A stretch of DNA of 31,623 bases from Candidatus Gastranaerophilales bacterium. GTDB taxonomy: Bacteria > Cyanobacteriota > Vampirovibrionia > Gastranaerophilales > Gastranaerophilaceae. Location: the NCBI GenBank assembly GCA_910588555.1, contig CAJUPC010000024.1, positions 1 through 31,623 on the forward strand, read 5' to 3'. Shown in pieces: positions 1 through 7,255 of this stretch (positions are counted from its first letter, which is position 1; the number at the start of each line of letters is the position of its first letter). A model generated the notes under the pieces. That model was not told where the DNA came from. It was given only the letters and a program-made list of their open reading frames with translations, and did no database searches. The position numbers were made by a program, and so were the translations under genes.

Positions 1-570
1 ATCTTTAGTTTCCAATATAATTTGTTTTAGGTCAGAAATTTTATAGAAATCTGAAAATTCATATATTGTTTCAAGATACCAGTAAAGCTTGAAAATCTCT
101 TTATTTATTTTGTATTTTCCCTCCTGGATATTAAATTCTTTAACTTTTTTAGCTGACGGAATAGTTTTTTCTTTGAGTTTTGTACAAAATTCATGAGAAA
201 ATGTATTATATTCTTTCAAATACTGTAGAGCATAAATTGTATTTCGGCAAATGTTTCCGTTAATATCAATTACTGCTTCGATAAAAATGTCAGAATATTT
301 AATATATAATTGCGGATTGTCCTGCAAAAATTCTTTCAGACGAAAAGATACGGCTTCTCTGATTTTGCCGTCACAGCCTGTCAGATTATTCATTAAAATA
401 CCGGCTTCCTCTTGTGAATTTATTTTGTCCAATTTTAATGCCGCAATTTGTTTTTCAACGTCGGACCCGTTTTTCAAAAACGTAATCAAATCAGCATGCG
501 AATAATCATTTTCATATATATTTAAAGCTGTATTAAAATCTTGAATATATTTATCGTTCAAATTTTGCAC
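1..570 (-). CDS. Hypothetical protein with HEAT-like helical repeats, 3' end cut off by the window
   Basis: An open frame of 190 codons runs without a stop from a GTG at 570 to the window edge, so the C-terminus is missing. A TTG three codons later (561) is an alternative start; an AGGAAG/GGAG purine stretch lies at 570-580. The protein is rich in Lys, Glu, Ile and Leu and looks all-helical. Residues about 31-75 and 90-115 have the alternating hydrophobic pattern of HEAT/ARM-type repeats (for example AALKLDKINSQEEAG and REAVSFRLKEFL). No enzyme motif, signal peptide or membrane segment is visible. It is divergent from the 58-aa gene at 688. Function unknown; the HEAT assignment is by pattern only. 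Confidence 0.7.
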   Translation of the reverse strand, partial: MQNLNDKYIQDFNTALNIYENDYSHADLITFLKNGSDVEKQIAALKLDKINSQEEAGILMNNLTGCDGKIREAVSFRLKEFLQDNPQLYIKYSDIFIEAVIDINGNICRNTIYALQYLKEYNTFSHEFCTKLKEKTIPSAKKVKEFNIQEGKYKINKEIFKLYWYLETIYEFSDFYKISDLKQIILETKD

Positions 571-687
571 TCCGCTTCCTTATATAACTAATATAACATA
601 AAATGTAATGATTTTTTAGGGCAAAATAGTTTTAATGAATGATATAAATTTAATATATAGTATTATAATAAAGTCAGGAGACTAACA

Positions 688-864
688 ATGAAAGAAATTT
701 TATCATTTTTTAAAGAAATTTTTATGTTAAAAGAAGAAAATTCAGCAGTAAAAATTGGTTTATCTCAGTTTAAAGAAGAGGAACTTTCTGAAAAACCAGT
801 AAAAAAAGTTGAGAAAGCTCCAAAAGAAGTAAAACTTTCCGATTTAATGCGTAGAAGTGCGTAA
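688..864 (+). CDS. Small hypothetical protein, 58 aa
   Basis: ATG at 688 follows a good ribosome site (CAGGAG at 675-680, 7-nt spacing). A TATAAT at 664-669 gives a plausible -10. The peptide is highly charged: a hydrophobic N-terminus (MKEILSFFKEIFML), a Lys/Glu/Pro-rich middle and a C-terminal KLSDLMRRSA. It has no clear transmembrane segment. It ends only four bases before the -35 of the prepilin 1 promoter, so the two genes are probably transcribed separately. I do not recognise the family. Ribosome site, promoter and compact spacing favour a real gene. Confidence 0.6.
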   Translation: MKEILSFFKEIFMLKEENSAVKIGLSQFKEEELSEKPVKKVEKAPKEVKLSDLMRRSA

Positions 865-867
865 CAC

Positions 868-895
868 TTGAAAATTATAAAAAATAGTTTATAAT
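868..895 (+). promoter_or_regulatory. Sigma70-type promoter of prepilin 1
   Basis: TTGAAA (868-873) and TATAAT (890-895) are separated by 16 bp, about 30 bp upstream of the prepilin 1 start codon. The -10 matches consensus and the -35 differs at one position. Transcription would begin near 902, so the G tract is inside the transcript and coding sequence, not in the promoter spacer. Confidence 0.7.
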
Positions 896-926
896 AAATA
901 TATATAGTATAAAGAAGGAGCATAGT

Positions 927-1700
927 ATGAAAAATTTTATCATGAATGATACTGTCGGGGGGGGGGGCACTCTAAGCCAAGCGTGCCGCTTGACCCACCA
1001 CGCGAGGGCTTGTAGAAATTTTAGCGGTGCATTTACATTAGCCGAAGTATTAATTACTTTAGGCATTATCGGTATAGTTGCGACACTTACTTTGCCTGAT
1101 TTGATACAAAATCATAGAAACCATGTTGTTGAAACAAGATTAAAACAATTTTATTCAACTATAAATCAGGCTATTGCACTAGCTGAAATTGATTACGGTG
1201 CACGCGAAAATTGGTTTAGTCGAGATGATGTTGATACCGATAAAAACGGTAATCCTATCAAAGGTCGCAACAAGAATGAGAAATGGATGAACAAATATCT
1301 TGCTCCGTATATGAAAAACGTAAAAGTTGAGTCCAGTGATGAAGAACCATACGCCAAAATGTATTTGTCTAATGGAAGTGTGTTTTATTTTTCCGCGGTT
1401 AATTATAGTGACTTTGCTTTATATACAGGTGACCCTGTTAAGTGTAATAAAAGGAAAAATGTAGTAGGAGCATGCAGATTTTATTTTAGCTATGGTCCTT
1501 TAAGTTCAATGATGAGAGGGCGCAATGTTGAACCATATAATTATGGCTGGGATGGAACTAAAGAATCTTTAGAACGGTACTGCATAAATAATGAAACAGG
1601 ACCTAGTGGCGGCGAGGGCGGTGCTGTATATTGTACACAGCTTATTCAATATAACGGATGGAAAATTCCTGAAAATTATCCGTATAAGGTGTCGTATTAA
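927..1700 (+). CDS. Type IV prepilin-like protein 1 (G tract in frame)
   Basis: 257 aa. AAGGAG at 915-920 sits 6 nt before the ATG. The leader is unusually long (35 residues) and contains Gly-Gly-Gly-Gly encoded by an 11-G tract; then comes the class III signal FTLAEVLITLGIIG (Phe36, Glu40), where a PilD-type peptidase should cut and methylate. Residue -1 is Ala rather than the usual Gly. The hydrophobic helix spans about 36-57. The C-terminal region is Cys-containing and ends in CTQLIQYNGWKIP plus YP, a signature shared with the other two prepilins here. It is probably exported to a pilus or pseudopilus; target unknown. With 11 Gs the leader is in frame (ON). Its stop overlaps the cobO stop by four bases. 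Prepilin class is confident; pilus or competence/secretion role is inference. Confidence 0.88.
   Translation: MKNFIMNDTVGGGGTLSQACRLTHHARACRNFSGAFTLAEVLITLGIIGIVATLTLPDLIQNHRNHVVETRLKQFYSTINQAIALAEIDYGARENWFSRDDVDTDKNGNPIKGRNKNEKWMNKYLAPYMKNVKVESSDEEPYAKMYLSNGSVFYFSAVNYSDFALYTGDPVKCNKRKNVVGACRFYFSYGPLSSMMRGRNVEPYNYGWDGTKESLERYCINNETGPSGGEGGAVYCTQLIQYNGWKIPENYPYKVSY
957..967 (+). repeat. G11 homopolymer in the prepilin 1 leader
   Basis: Eleven consecutive Gs, flanked TC before and CACTCTAAGC after. The tract encodes three Gly codons and two bases of the fourth and is in frame with both the upstream ATG (927) and the FTLAEV signal. Gain or loss of one or two Gs would frameshift the protein before its signal. 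Confidence 0.9.
974..1011 (+). repeat. GC-rich imperfect inverted repeat within the prepilin 1 leader
   Basis: AAGCC (974-978) pairs with GGCTT (1007-1011) and GCGTG (979-983 region, after two bases) pairs with CACGC near 1000-1004, with a loop of about 13-16 nt. The segment is clearly more GC-rich than its surroundings and is translated as the odd Cys/His/Arg-rich leader stretch QACRLTHHARAC. It could be a small inserted repeat or an mRNA stem-loop; only one copy is in the window. Confidence 0.45.
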
Positions 1701-2272
1701 TACTCTATCCCTTTTCTTGCCGAAATTCCTGTATCCCAGTAATGTTTTATGGGTCTGATTTCTGAAACAAGATGAGCAATATCGATAATTTTTGGGTTTG
1801 CGTTGCGCCCTGTTAGAACAATTTCCATTTCTTCAGGTTTGTTTTTGAGAACGTCAACGACCTCATCCACATCTATAAAATCCATATCTATTGCGATATT
1901 TGCTTCATCAAGAATTATGAGGTTGTATTCATCATTTTCAATAGCTTTTTTGGCAGTTTGCCATCCTTGTTGGATAGCTTCGGCATCAGACTCGTTTTTG
2001 TTGTTTTCATAAACAATTCTGTCCAAGCCTGCCTGAATTATTGTTAGATTTTGCGAAATTTCCGGTGAAAGATTTCTGAACGAATTTAGTTCGCCGTAAT
2101 CGTTTCCGCCTTTAGTAAACATTATTATCAAAACTTTCCAGCAACGTCCTAAAGCACGCATAGCTAGTCCGAGTGAAGCTGTTGTTTTTCCTTTGCCGTC
2201 ACCCGTATAAACTTGAATATATCCATGTTTTGCCCAATCAGGATTTATTAAATTATCGCAAAAATTTGTCAT
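1697..2272 (-). CDS. cobO: Cob(I)alamin adenosyltransferase (corrinoid adenosyltransferase), CobO/BtuR type
   Basis: 191 aa, the usual family length. It transfers the 5'-deoxyadenosyl group of ATP to reduced corrinoid in the cytoplasm, for adenosylcobalamin synthesis or salvage. The P-loop GDGKGKTT is at 24-31, a Walker B-like LIILDEA at 118-124, and the C-terminal KHYWDTGISARKGIEY is typical of the family. I chose ATG 2272 (MTNFCDN), where family homology begins; the frame is open further upstream, but that part would overlap the divergent gene at 2307. No other cobalamin gene is nearby, so it may serve salvage. Its 3' end overlaps the prepilin 1 stop codon, and no terminator is seen between them. 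Confidence 0.93.
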   Translation of the reverse strand: MTNFCDNLINPDWAKHGYIQVYTGDGKGKTTASLGLAMRALGRCWKVLIIMFTKGGNDYGELNSFRNLSPEISQNLTIIQAGLDRIVYENNKNESDAEAIQQGWQTAKKAIENDEYNLIILDEANIAIDMDFIDVDEVVDVLKNKPEEMEIVLTGRNANPKIIDIAHLVSEIRPIKHYWDTGISARKGIEY

Positions 2273-2306
2273 TAACACCCCTTTATTTTTATTATATATT
2301 AAAAAT

Positions 2307-2819
2307 ATGGATAGTAAAATTGACCTTAGGATTATTGCTAAAGAGATTAGAAAAAATCTTGATATTGAAAGAGTCAGCAATCAAGCTGTTTCAAAAATTC
2401 GCGAGCTTGAAGTTTATAAAAATGCAAGAAATGTTTTGATTTTTTATCCTATGAAATATGAGATTAATGTGCTTGAACTGTTAAATGATGACAAGAATTT
2501 TTATCTACCTCGCGTCTGCGGTAATTTGTTGTCTGTCTGCCCGTTTAAGTCTGGTGATAAACTTATAAAATCTGATTTGAATGTATGTGAACCTTGTTCA
2601 AATGCAATTTCTCCAGAAACTCTTGACTTGATAATTGTTCCTGCTTTAATGGCTGATGACAATAATTACAGGCTTGGGTATGGCGGAGGGTTTTATGACA
2701 GGTTTTTGGCAGAATATCGTGAAATAGCTACTGTTTTGCCTATTGCAAAGGAGCTTTGTATTAAAAACTTGCCATATGAGAGCCTTGATATTCAAATCGG
2801 CACAGTTATTAAATGTTAA
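2307..2819 (+). CDS. 5-formyltetrahydrofolate cyclo-ligase (MTHFS)
   Basis: 170 aa. It converts 5-formyl-THF and ATP to 5,10-methenyl-THF, returning the storage folate to one-carbon metabolism. The hallmark is the C-terminal IIVPALMADDNNYRLGYGG stretch followed by GFYDRFL (about 118-144), the phosphate-binding loop of this family; the N-terminus has the usual IRKNL helix and the FYPMKYEIN segment. Start ATG 2307 has no clear Shine-Dalgarno sequence. It is divergent from cobO with only 34 bp between start codons, so both promoters must be compressed or reach into the opposite gene. The stop codon abuts the terminator of the opposite-strand gene. Confidence 0.9.
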   Translation: MDSKIDLRIIAKEIRKNLDIERVSNQAVSKIRELEVYKNARNVLIFYPMKYEINVLELLNDDKNFYLPRVCGNLLSVCPFKSGDKLIKSDLNVCEPCSNAISPETLDLIIVPALMADDNNYRLGYGGGFYDRFLAEYREIATVLPIAKELCIKNLPYESLDIQIGTVIKC

Positions 2820-2847
2820 AAAGGAGTTCACTAGTATGTGAACCCCT
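2818..2847 (-). terminator. Rho-independent terminator of the 2883-3404 gene
   Basis: On the minus strand AGGGGTTCAC (2847-2838), a 6-nt loop and GTGAACTCCT (2831-2822) form a 10-bp stem with one G-U pair, followed by a run of Ts (2821-2818). It lies just downstream of the minus-strand gene and reaches the MTHFS stop codon. Confidence 0.8.
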
Positions 2848-2882
2848 ACAGGTTAGTTAAGGATAGGATTTAGTTATAATTT

Positions 2883-3404
2883 TTATGCTGTGTATTCAGG
2901 CTTAAACATTTCTATTGATCTTTTTTCGCCTTCAGCACAAGCTTGATATTCTTGTTCAAGTAGTTTCAACTGCGTTTCAAGTTTTGCTTTTTCTTTCTCA
3001 ATTTCTTTTTCTTGAGCGTTTAAAAGTTTTGCTTCCTGTTTTGCAACTTGTTCACGCTGTTGTTTGTAAAGATTTTGGAAGATCCAATTTCTATACATCA
3101 TTTGCATATTTGGATCGGGCATTTGCTGCATTTGCATTGCAATCTGTGGCTGCATCATTGCCATATTTTGTTGTGCACCGAATAATGCCGTGTTATGGGC
3201 ATAATTCATGAACATCATCTGCCTGCCGAACATTGAACCCGGTGTGTTCATCATATCGTTCATTGACACTGACCCGTCAGCGATGTTTGCCGAATATTGC
3301 TGTAAATCAGACAACTTTCGGGTCAATTCCATCAAACGATAATTGATATCGTTTCGGCGATGAATAATGTCCAGTTTTCGGTATCCGAAAATCAGTAAAG
3401 ACAT
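2883..3404 (-). CDS. Met/Gln-rich coiled-coil hypothetical protein
   Basis: 173 aa with no signal peptide. Residues 1-45 are a charged helix (YRKLDIIHRRNDINYRLMEL), 55-105 a low-complexity stretch very rich in Met, Gln and Asn (MAMMQPQIAMQMQQM), and 110-160 a strongly predicted coiled coil of Lys, Glu, Gln and Leu. Start ATG 3404 is supported by TAGGAG with about 9-nt spacing. It is a single-gene unit closed by the hairpin at 2818-2847. I do not recognise a named domain. Composition suggests a structural or scaffolding protein, which is inference only. Confidence 0.75.
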   Translation of the reverse strand: MSLLIFGYRKLDIIHRRNDINYRLMELTRKLSDLQQYSANIADGSVSMNDMMNTPGSMFGRQMMFMNYAHNTALFGAQQNMAMMQPQIAMQMQQMPDPNMQMMYRNWIFQNLYKQQREQVAKQEAKLLNAQEKEIEKEKAKLETQLKLLEQEYQACAEGEKRSIEMFKPEYTA

Positions 3405-3462
3405 CGTTTTAACTCCTACCTAAATTTTTGTAACTAACCTTTTTTAACCTTACATGTATATA

Positions 3463-3494
3463 AAAACATGCAATCCTTATGAATTGCATGTTTT
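3463..3494. terminator. Bidirectional intrinsic terminator downstream of clpP
   Basis: AAAACATGCAAT (3463-3474) and ATTGCATGTTTT (3483-3494) form a 12-bp stem with an 8-nt loop. On the minus strand, the clpP direction, it is followed by a T-rich stretch from the A run at 3462-3466; on the plus strand by seven or more Ts. Confidence 0.85.
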
Positions 3495-3523
3495 TTTGTG
3501 TATTATTAAGTTATGTTACAAAA

Positions 3524-4138
3524 CTATCTATTTTCTCTGGTAACTACTTTGTCAATAAGTCCGTATTCCATAGCCTGTTGAGCGGTTAAGAAGTGGTCGC
3601 GTTCGCAGTCTTCTTTAACTTTATCATAAGGCTGACCTGAATTTTCTGCCATTATGCTTATTAACATATCTTTCATTCTCAAGATTTCTTTTGCTTCAAG
3701 TTCAATGTCAGTAGCCTGACCTTGAGCTCCGCCAAGAGGCTGGTGAATCATTACCCTTGCGTTTGGAAGGGCAAGTCTTTTGCCTTTAGCGCCAGAACAT
3801 AATAAAAACGCACCCATTGAAGCAGCATCGCCAAGACAAATTGTAGATACATCAGATTTAATCAATTGCATTGTGTCATAAATTGCCATACCGGCAGTGA
3901 TTACGCCGCCAGGGCTGTTGATGTACAACATAATGTCTTTTTCGGAATTTTCGCTGTCCAAAAGTAGAAGCTGTGCTACAACAGAGTTTGCAACTTCGTC
4001 GTTGATTTCTGTTCCCAAAAAGATAATTCTTTCTCTTAATAATCTTGAAAAGATATCAAAAGAGCGTTCTCCGCGTGAAGATGCTTCAATAACAGTTGGT
4101 ACATAGCCCATTATTTTCATGTAAGTTTGTTGATCCAT
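3524..4138 (-). CDS. clpP: ATP-dependent Clp protease proteolytic subunit
   Basis: 204 aa. ClpP forms the tetradecameric serine protease chamber fed by ClpX, ClpA or ClpC. The catalytic triad is visible: Ser107 in GDAASMGAF, His132 in MIHQPLGG and Asp181 in ERDHFLTAQQA. The spacings of 25 and 49 residues equal those of E. coli ClpP. The N-terminus is well conserved (PTVIEASSRGERSFDIFSRLL). AGGAG lies 6-7 nt before ATG 4138. The gene is monocistronic with no clpX beside it. Cyanobacteria carry several ClpP paralogues and an inactive ClpR; the intact triad makes this an active ClpP. Confidence 0.96.
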   Translation of the reverse strand: MDQQTYMKIMGYVPTVIEASSRGERSFDIFSRLLRERIIFLGTEINDEVANSVVAQLLLLDSENSEKDIMLYINSPGGVITAGMAIYDTMQLIKSDVSTICLGDAASMGAFLLCSGAKGKRLALPNARVMIHQPLGGAQGQATDIELEAKEILRMKDMLISIMAENSGQPYDKVKEDCERDHFLTAQQAMEYGLIDKVVTRENR

Positions 4139-4205
4139 TTTTCTCTCCTATATATAAATATTATATTACAAAAATATTTCAAATAGTGCAAGAAAAATTT
4201 TTATA

Positions 4206-4790
4206 TTAATAATTTTCGCATAATACTTGGAAATAAGCCTGCGGATGTTCGCAGCTCGGGCATTTTTTCGGTGCACATTTTGCATGGCATACAAAACCGC
4301 ATTTTCTGCACATCCAGTCTGTTTCTTCAGATTTTTGGAAAACAGTTTTGTTTTTAACATTTTCTAATAATTTTGCATATCTTTCCCTGTGGTGTTTTTC
4401 TGCTTTAATTACATTATGAAAAGTGTCTGCAATATCGTCAAAGCCTTCTTCGCGAGCAGTAACTTCGGCTTCAGCATAAAGAATTTCAGCTTCTTCATTC
4501 TCACCGTCTACCGCACTTTGAAGATTTTCTTCTGTAGTTCCCAGTTCGAACGGGTATTCTGAATTCACATGACCTCTTGTGTCACCAATGTATTCATAAA
4601 ATTTTTCAGCGTGTTCTTTTTCATTGTCTGCCGTGATACAAAAAATTTCGGAAATTTGTTCATAACCGTCTTCTTTAGCTTGTTTTGCAAAGTAAGTATA
4701 TCTGTTTCTTGCTTGAGATTCACCTGCAAATGCGTTAATAAGATTTTGTTCTGTTTTTGTTCCACGTAAGTTTTTTTCTTTTTCTGACAT
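4206..4790 (-). CDS. rbr: Rubrerythrin
   Basis: 194 aa. It is a cytoplasmic non-haem di-iron peroxidase that reduces hydrogen peroxide in anaerobes. The N-terminal ferritin-like four-helix domain (about 1-145) carries the paired carboxylate/His motifs EKEH and EKHH plus further Glu ligands (AFAGESQARNRY, AEAEVTAREEGF). The C-terminal rubredoxin-like domain has CRKC and CPSC as the Fe(Cys)4 site (about 158-185). AGGAGG with 7-nt spacing supports ATG 4790. It is separated from clpP by 67 bp. An inverted repeat 58 bp upstream (4848-4875) is a candidate operator. It points to an oxygen-exposed anaerobe. Confidence 0.95.
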   Translation of the reverse strand: MSEKEKNLRGTKTEQNLINAFAGESQARNRYTYFAKQAKEDGYEQISEIFCITADNEKEHAEKFYEYIGDTRGHVNSEYPFELGTTEENLQSAVDGENEEAEILYAEAEVTAREEGFDDIADTFHNVIKAEKHHRERYAKLLENVKNKTVFQKSEETDWMCRKCGFVCHAKCAPKKCPSCEHPQAYFQVLCENY

Positions 4791-4847
4791 ATTAAGTCCT
4801 CCTGCGTTTATTTTATGGAACTTTATTGATAGAGGGTATTAGACAGA

Positions 4848-4875
4848 GGGGTAATTAAATTTATCAAATTACCTC
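4848..4875. promoter_or_regulatory. Inverted repeat upstream of rubrerythrin
   Basis: GGGGTAATT (4848-4856) and AATTACCTC (4867-4875) form a 9-bp dyad with one G-T pair and a 10-bp spacer. It lies in the 152-bp gap between the divergent rubrerythrin and 52-aa genes. A second AT-only dyad, ATTATTAA and TTAATAAT, lies close downstream at about 4886-4914. Either could be an operator or a transcript hairpin; neither is followed by a T run, so they are not obvious terminators. Confidence 0.3.
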
Positions 4876-4942
4876 CGTTAGTCGGATTATTAATAGTAAA
4901 AAATTTTTAATAATGAATTATGTAGAACTAGGGAATTAAATT

Positions 4943-5101
4943 ATGAACTTGTTTGACTATACTAAAAAATTATCAGAGAAAATAAAGTTTTACGACTCAA
5001 TAGCGCAAAGCACATTTTCAGGTATACATATGGCAAACCCGTTTGCAAAACCAATTAATATCACTATTATTTGGGTGGAAGATGATTGTGATAACAGTTA
5101 A
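4943..5101 (+). CDS. Putative small protein, 52 aa
   Basis: ATG 4943 is preceded by AGGGA at about 8-nt spacing. The sequence begins MNLFDYTKKLSEKIKFYDS and ends TIIWVEDDCDNS, with mixed charged and hydrophobic residues and no membrane segment. The stop codon overlaps the stop of the convergent ABC ATPase gene by four bases. I do not recognise it. Evidence is limited to the start region, length and tight convergent packing, so it may be a chance frame. Confidence 0.4.
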   Translation: MNLFDYTKKLSEKIKFYDSIAQSTFSGIHMANPFAKPINITIIWVEDDCDNS

Positions 5102-6093
5102 ATACGAATGCCTTTTTCTTTATCAAAGAAATACAAATCGTTAGGATGAATACTTAATTCAAGAGATTGTCCAAAGTTATAATCAGCAGGCAGTTTTGCA
5201 GAACATTTTTTATCGCCGATGTTAAAATATGCAATTTTTTCACTGCCCAAAAGCTCTGTTATATCAACTTTTACATTGAATTTTATTTGTCCTCCGCAAA
5301 CCATTTTTTCGGGACGAATTCCGATAATTGAATTTTCGGGAGCTTCAAACGGAAAATCTTTGCTGTCAATAAAATTCATTTGAGGTGAGCCGACAAAGCC
5401 TGCAACAAAGGTGTTTGAAGGATTATTATAAATTTCTTCCGGACCGTCTGCCTGTTGAATTACACCTTTATCCAAAACCACAACTCTGTCTCCCATGGTC
5501 AAAGCTTCTGTTTGGTCATGGGTTACATAAATGAATGTAGTCTGCAATTTTTCGTGCAATTTTTTTATTTCAGAACGCATTTGAACGCGTAGTTTTGCGT
5601 CAAGATTTGATAAAGGTTCATCCATCAAGAAAACTTTAGGGTTTCTTACAATAGCGCGCCCCAGTGCAACACGTTGTCTTTGCCCGCCTGAAAGCTGTTT
5701 GGGTTTTCGGTCTAAATATTCATCCAAATCTAAAATTTCAGCGGCTTCTTTAACTTTTTTTTCAATAGTTTCTTTGTCCACTTTTCTCATTTTAAGTCCG
5801 AAAGCAATATTTTCTCTAACCGTCATGTGCGGATAAAGAGCATAACTCTGAAAAACAAATGCGATGTCGCGGTCTTTCGGGTGAACGTCGTTTACTTTTT
5901 TGTCGCCGATGAAAATTTCTCCGTCAGTAATGTCTTCCAGACCTGCAATCATTCTTAAAAGTGTGGATTTACCGCAGCCTGACGCACCCACAAGCACGAC
6001 AAATTCTTTGTCTTTAATTTCTAAACTTATATTGTCAATAACCTTTTTCTTGTCGTATATTTTAGTGATATTTTTTAAAGTAACACTGCTCAT
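5098..6093 (-). CDS. ABC transporter ATP-binding protein, MalK/UgpC (sugar-importer) family
   Basis: 331 aa. Domains: nucleotide-binding domain 1-235 with Walker A GASGCGKS (36-43), Q-loop Gln82, signature LSGGQRQ (134-140), Walker B FLMDEP (155-160) and switch His192; then a C-terminal OB-fold regulatory region (TOBE type, about 240-331). This architecture is that of ATPases energising carbohydrate or glycerol-phosphate importers. The start is ATG 6093 (MSSVTLKNITKIY), the standard family N-terminus; a TTG nine bases upstream is in frame but has no usable ribosome site. It lies 18 bp after the degenerate kinase gene and is probably co-transcribed with it. No cognate permease or binding protein is nearby, so it may be a shared ATPase. 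Confidence 0.9.
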   Translation of the reverse strand: MSSVTLKNITKIYDKKKVIDNISLEIKDKEFVVLVGASGCGKSTLLRMIAGLEDITDGEIFIGDKKVNDVHPKDRDIAFVFQSYALYPHMTVRENIAFGLKMRKVDKETIEKKVKEAAEILDLDEYLDRKPKQLSGGQRQRVALGRAIVRNPKVFLMDEPLSNLDAKLRVQMRSEIKKLHEKLQTTFIYVTHDQTEALTMGDRVVVLDKGVIQQADGPEEIYNNPSNTFVAGFVGSPQMNFIDSKDFPFEAPENSIIGIRPEKMVCGGQIKFNVKVDITELLGSEKIAYFNIGDKKCSAKLPADYNFGQSLELSIHPNDLYFFDKEKGIRI

Positions 6094-6111
6094 TTTTATC
6101 AATTCCCATTA

Positions 6112-7212
6112 TTATTTTTCAACAGGCAAAATTACAAAGAATGAAGAACCTTTCATTACTTCGGAATTTACCCAAATTATACCGCCAAGACGTTTTACAA
6201 GTGTTGAAACAGTTCCTAGTGTAATTGAACGTGCAATAGTTTTTTTATTGATTTTTTCAAGGTGTGAATATGGCTCAAACAAATCGTCCAATTCTGATTC
6301 AGCAAAGCCTATGCCTGTGTCTGTGAAAGTTATTCTTACAAAAGCAGTGCTATCCTTGTTTTCTGCAAGTTTTTCGGTTATTTCCAGTTCAGGATGGTCA
6401 ACTTTAATTGATATTGAGCCTGATTCCGTTAATTTTATTGATGTTTCCAGAATATTTTGTAAAACAATTCTTACAGCATTTTCGTTACTGTAAACGGTTT
6501 TTTTGTTGAAGTCATCGAAATTGTAATTGATTACAAGTTTTTTTGCATTTAATTGTGATTCGTTATTTTTTACAATTGTTTGTATTGTATTAATCAAATC
6601 AAAAGGATGTTTTGAAATATTCATCAACGAAGACTCAGCCTGTGAAAATTCGATTAATTTATCCATAAAGTACAAAAGTTCAGCAGAATTTTTGTTAATA
6701 ATTCTTACATACTTGTCCTGTTTTTCGTTAATTTCGCCGCCTAAGCCGTCAATTAGAGCCTGTGAGAAGCCGATAATTGATTGCAATGGTGACTTAATTT
6801 CGTTTGAAAGTCTTGTAAGCATTATATTTTTTTCTTTGTTTAATCTTCCGGTCTGTTCAGCTGCAGCAAGGACATTTGTCATTGTTGTAATGTCTCTTAT
6901 TGTTATGAAATATTGCTCAATATACTTTCTTGCATTAATTTCGACGAAGAATTCTTTACCGTTAGCGCTAAAAGCTCCGGTTACAACTGAACTTCTTCTG
7001 GAATATGATTGTTCGGCTAATTCAAGTCCGTTTACTACTATTTCGTCAAATACAAGTCCTTTAAGCTGGTTGATTTGACTTTCAAAAATAATAGATGCTT
7101 TCTCATTAGCCCACATTATTTTTCCGTCAAAATCTACGACAAATACCGCATCAGGCAGATTTTTTATAACTTCTTTAGGATTTATGTTACTAAATATATT
7201 AGTAATATTCAT
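6112..7212 (-). CDS. PAS-domain histidine kinase-like protein, apparently catalytically degenerate
   Basis: 366 aa. A PAS domain (about 14-115, beginning LPDAVFVVDFDGKIMWANE) is followed by a HisKA-like helix hairpin (about 125-195) and a HATPase-like domain (about 235-365). There is no membrane segment. The H-box reads LSNEIKSPLQSIIGFS, with Asn137 where the phospho-accepting His should be. The N-box reads NILETSIKLT, with Thr257 in place of the Mg/ATP-binding Asn. The G1 box DTGIGF is intact (298-303), but the G2 glycines are replaced (SITLGTVSTL). It therefore probably cannot autophosphorylate and may act as a scaffold or ligand sensor. ATG 7212 fits the start of homology. Likely operon with the downstream MalK-type ATPase. 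Confidence 0.85.
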   Translation of the reverse strand: MNITNIFSNINPKEVIKNLPDAVFVVDFDGKIMWANEKASIIFESQINQLKGLVFDEIVVNGLELAEQSYSRRSSVVTGAFSANGKEFFVEINARKYIEQYFITIRDITTMTNVLAAAEQTGRLNKEKNIMLTRLSNEIKSPLQSIIGFSQALIDGLGGEINEKQDKYVRIINKNSAELLYFMDKLIEFSQAESSLMNISKHPFDLINTIQTIVKNNESQLNAKKLVINYNFDDFNKKTVYSNENAVRIVLQNILETSIKLTESGSISIKVDHPELEITEKLAENKDSTAFVRITFTDTGIGFAESELDDLFEPYSHLEKINKKTIARSITLGTVSTLVKRLGGIIWVNSEVMKGSSFFVILPVEK

Positions 7213-7241
7213 AGTTGCATTACTTTCCTTAATGTTGTATA

Positions 7242-7255
7242 ATGTTATATAACAT
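7242..7255. promoter_or_regulatory. 14-bp perfect palindrome upstream of the PAS kinase-like gene
   Basis: ATGTTATATAACAT is a perfect dyad, 30 bp before the start codon. Related ATGTTGTATA and CATGTATATAA words flank it. It overlaps the only plausible -10 region, so it could be an operator. AT-rich palindromes are also common by chance here. Confidence 0.3.

Noticed and set aside
957..967. The G tracts as pure poly-G sequencing noise
   Set aside because: They have shared non-G flanks, sit at the same place in two paralogous leaders and keep prepilin 1 in frame; an error of one base in length is still possible and is stated as such.
875..1066. Minus-strand 63-residue frame across the first G tract
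   Set aside because: It runs antisense to the prepilin 1 promoter and leader, its Pro run is just the complement of the G tract, and it has no ribosome site.
4160..4191. Promoter for clpP inside the rubrerythrin/clpP gap (TATAAT with GTGCAA complement)
   Set aside because: The -10 is good, but the only -35-like hexamer is 20 bp away; too weak to list as a feature.
5098..6093. The MalK-type ATPase as the missing energiser of the peptide permeases at 25225-27263
   Set aside because: It belongs to the sugar-importer ATPase class with a TOBE domain, lies 19 kb away in another operon, and peptide permeases of this type normally use DppD/DppF-class ATPases.
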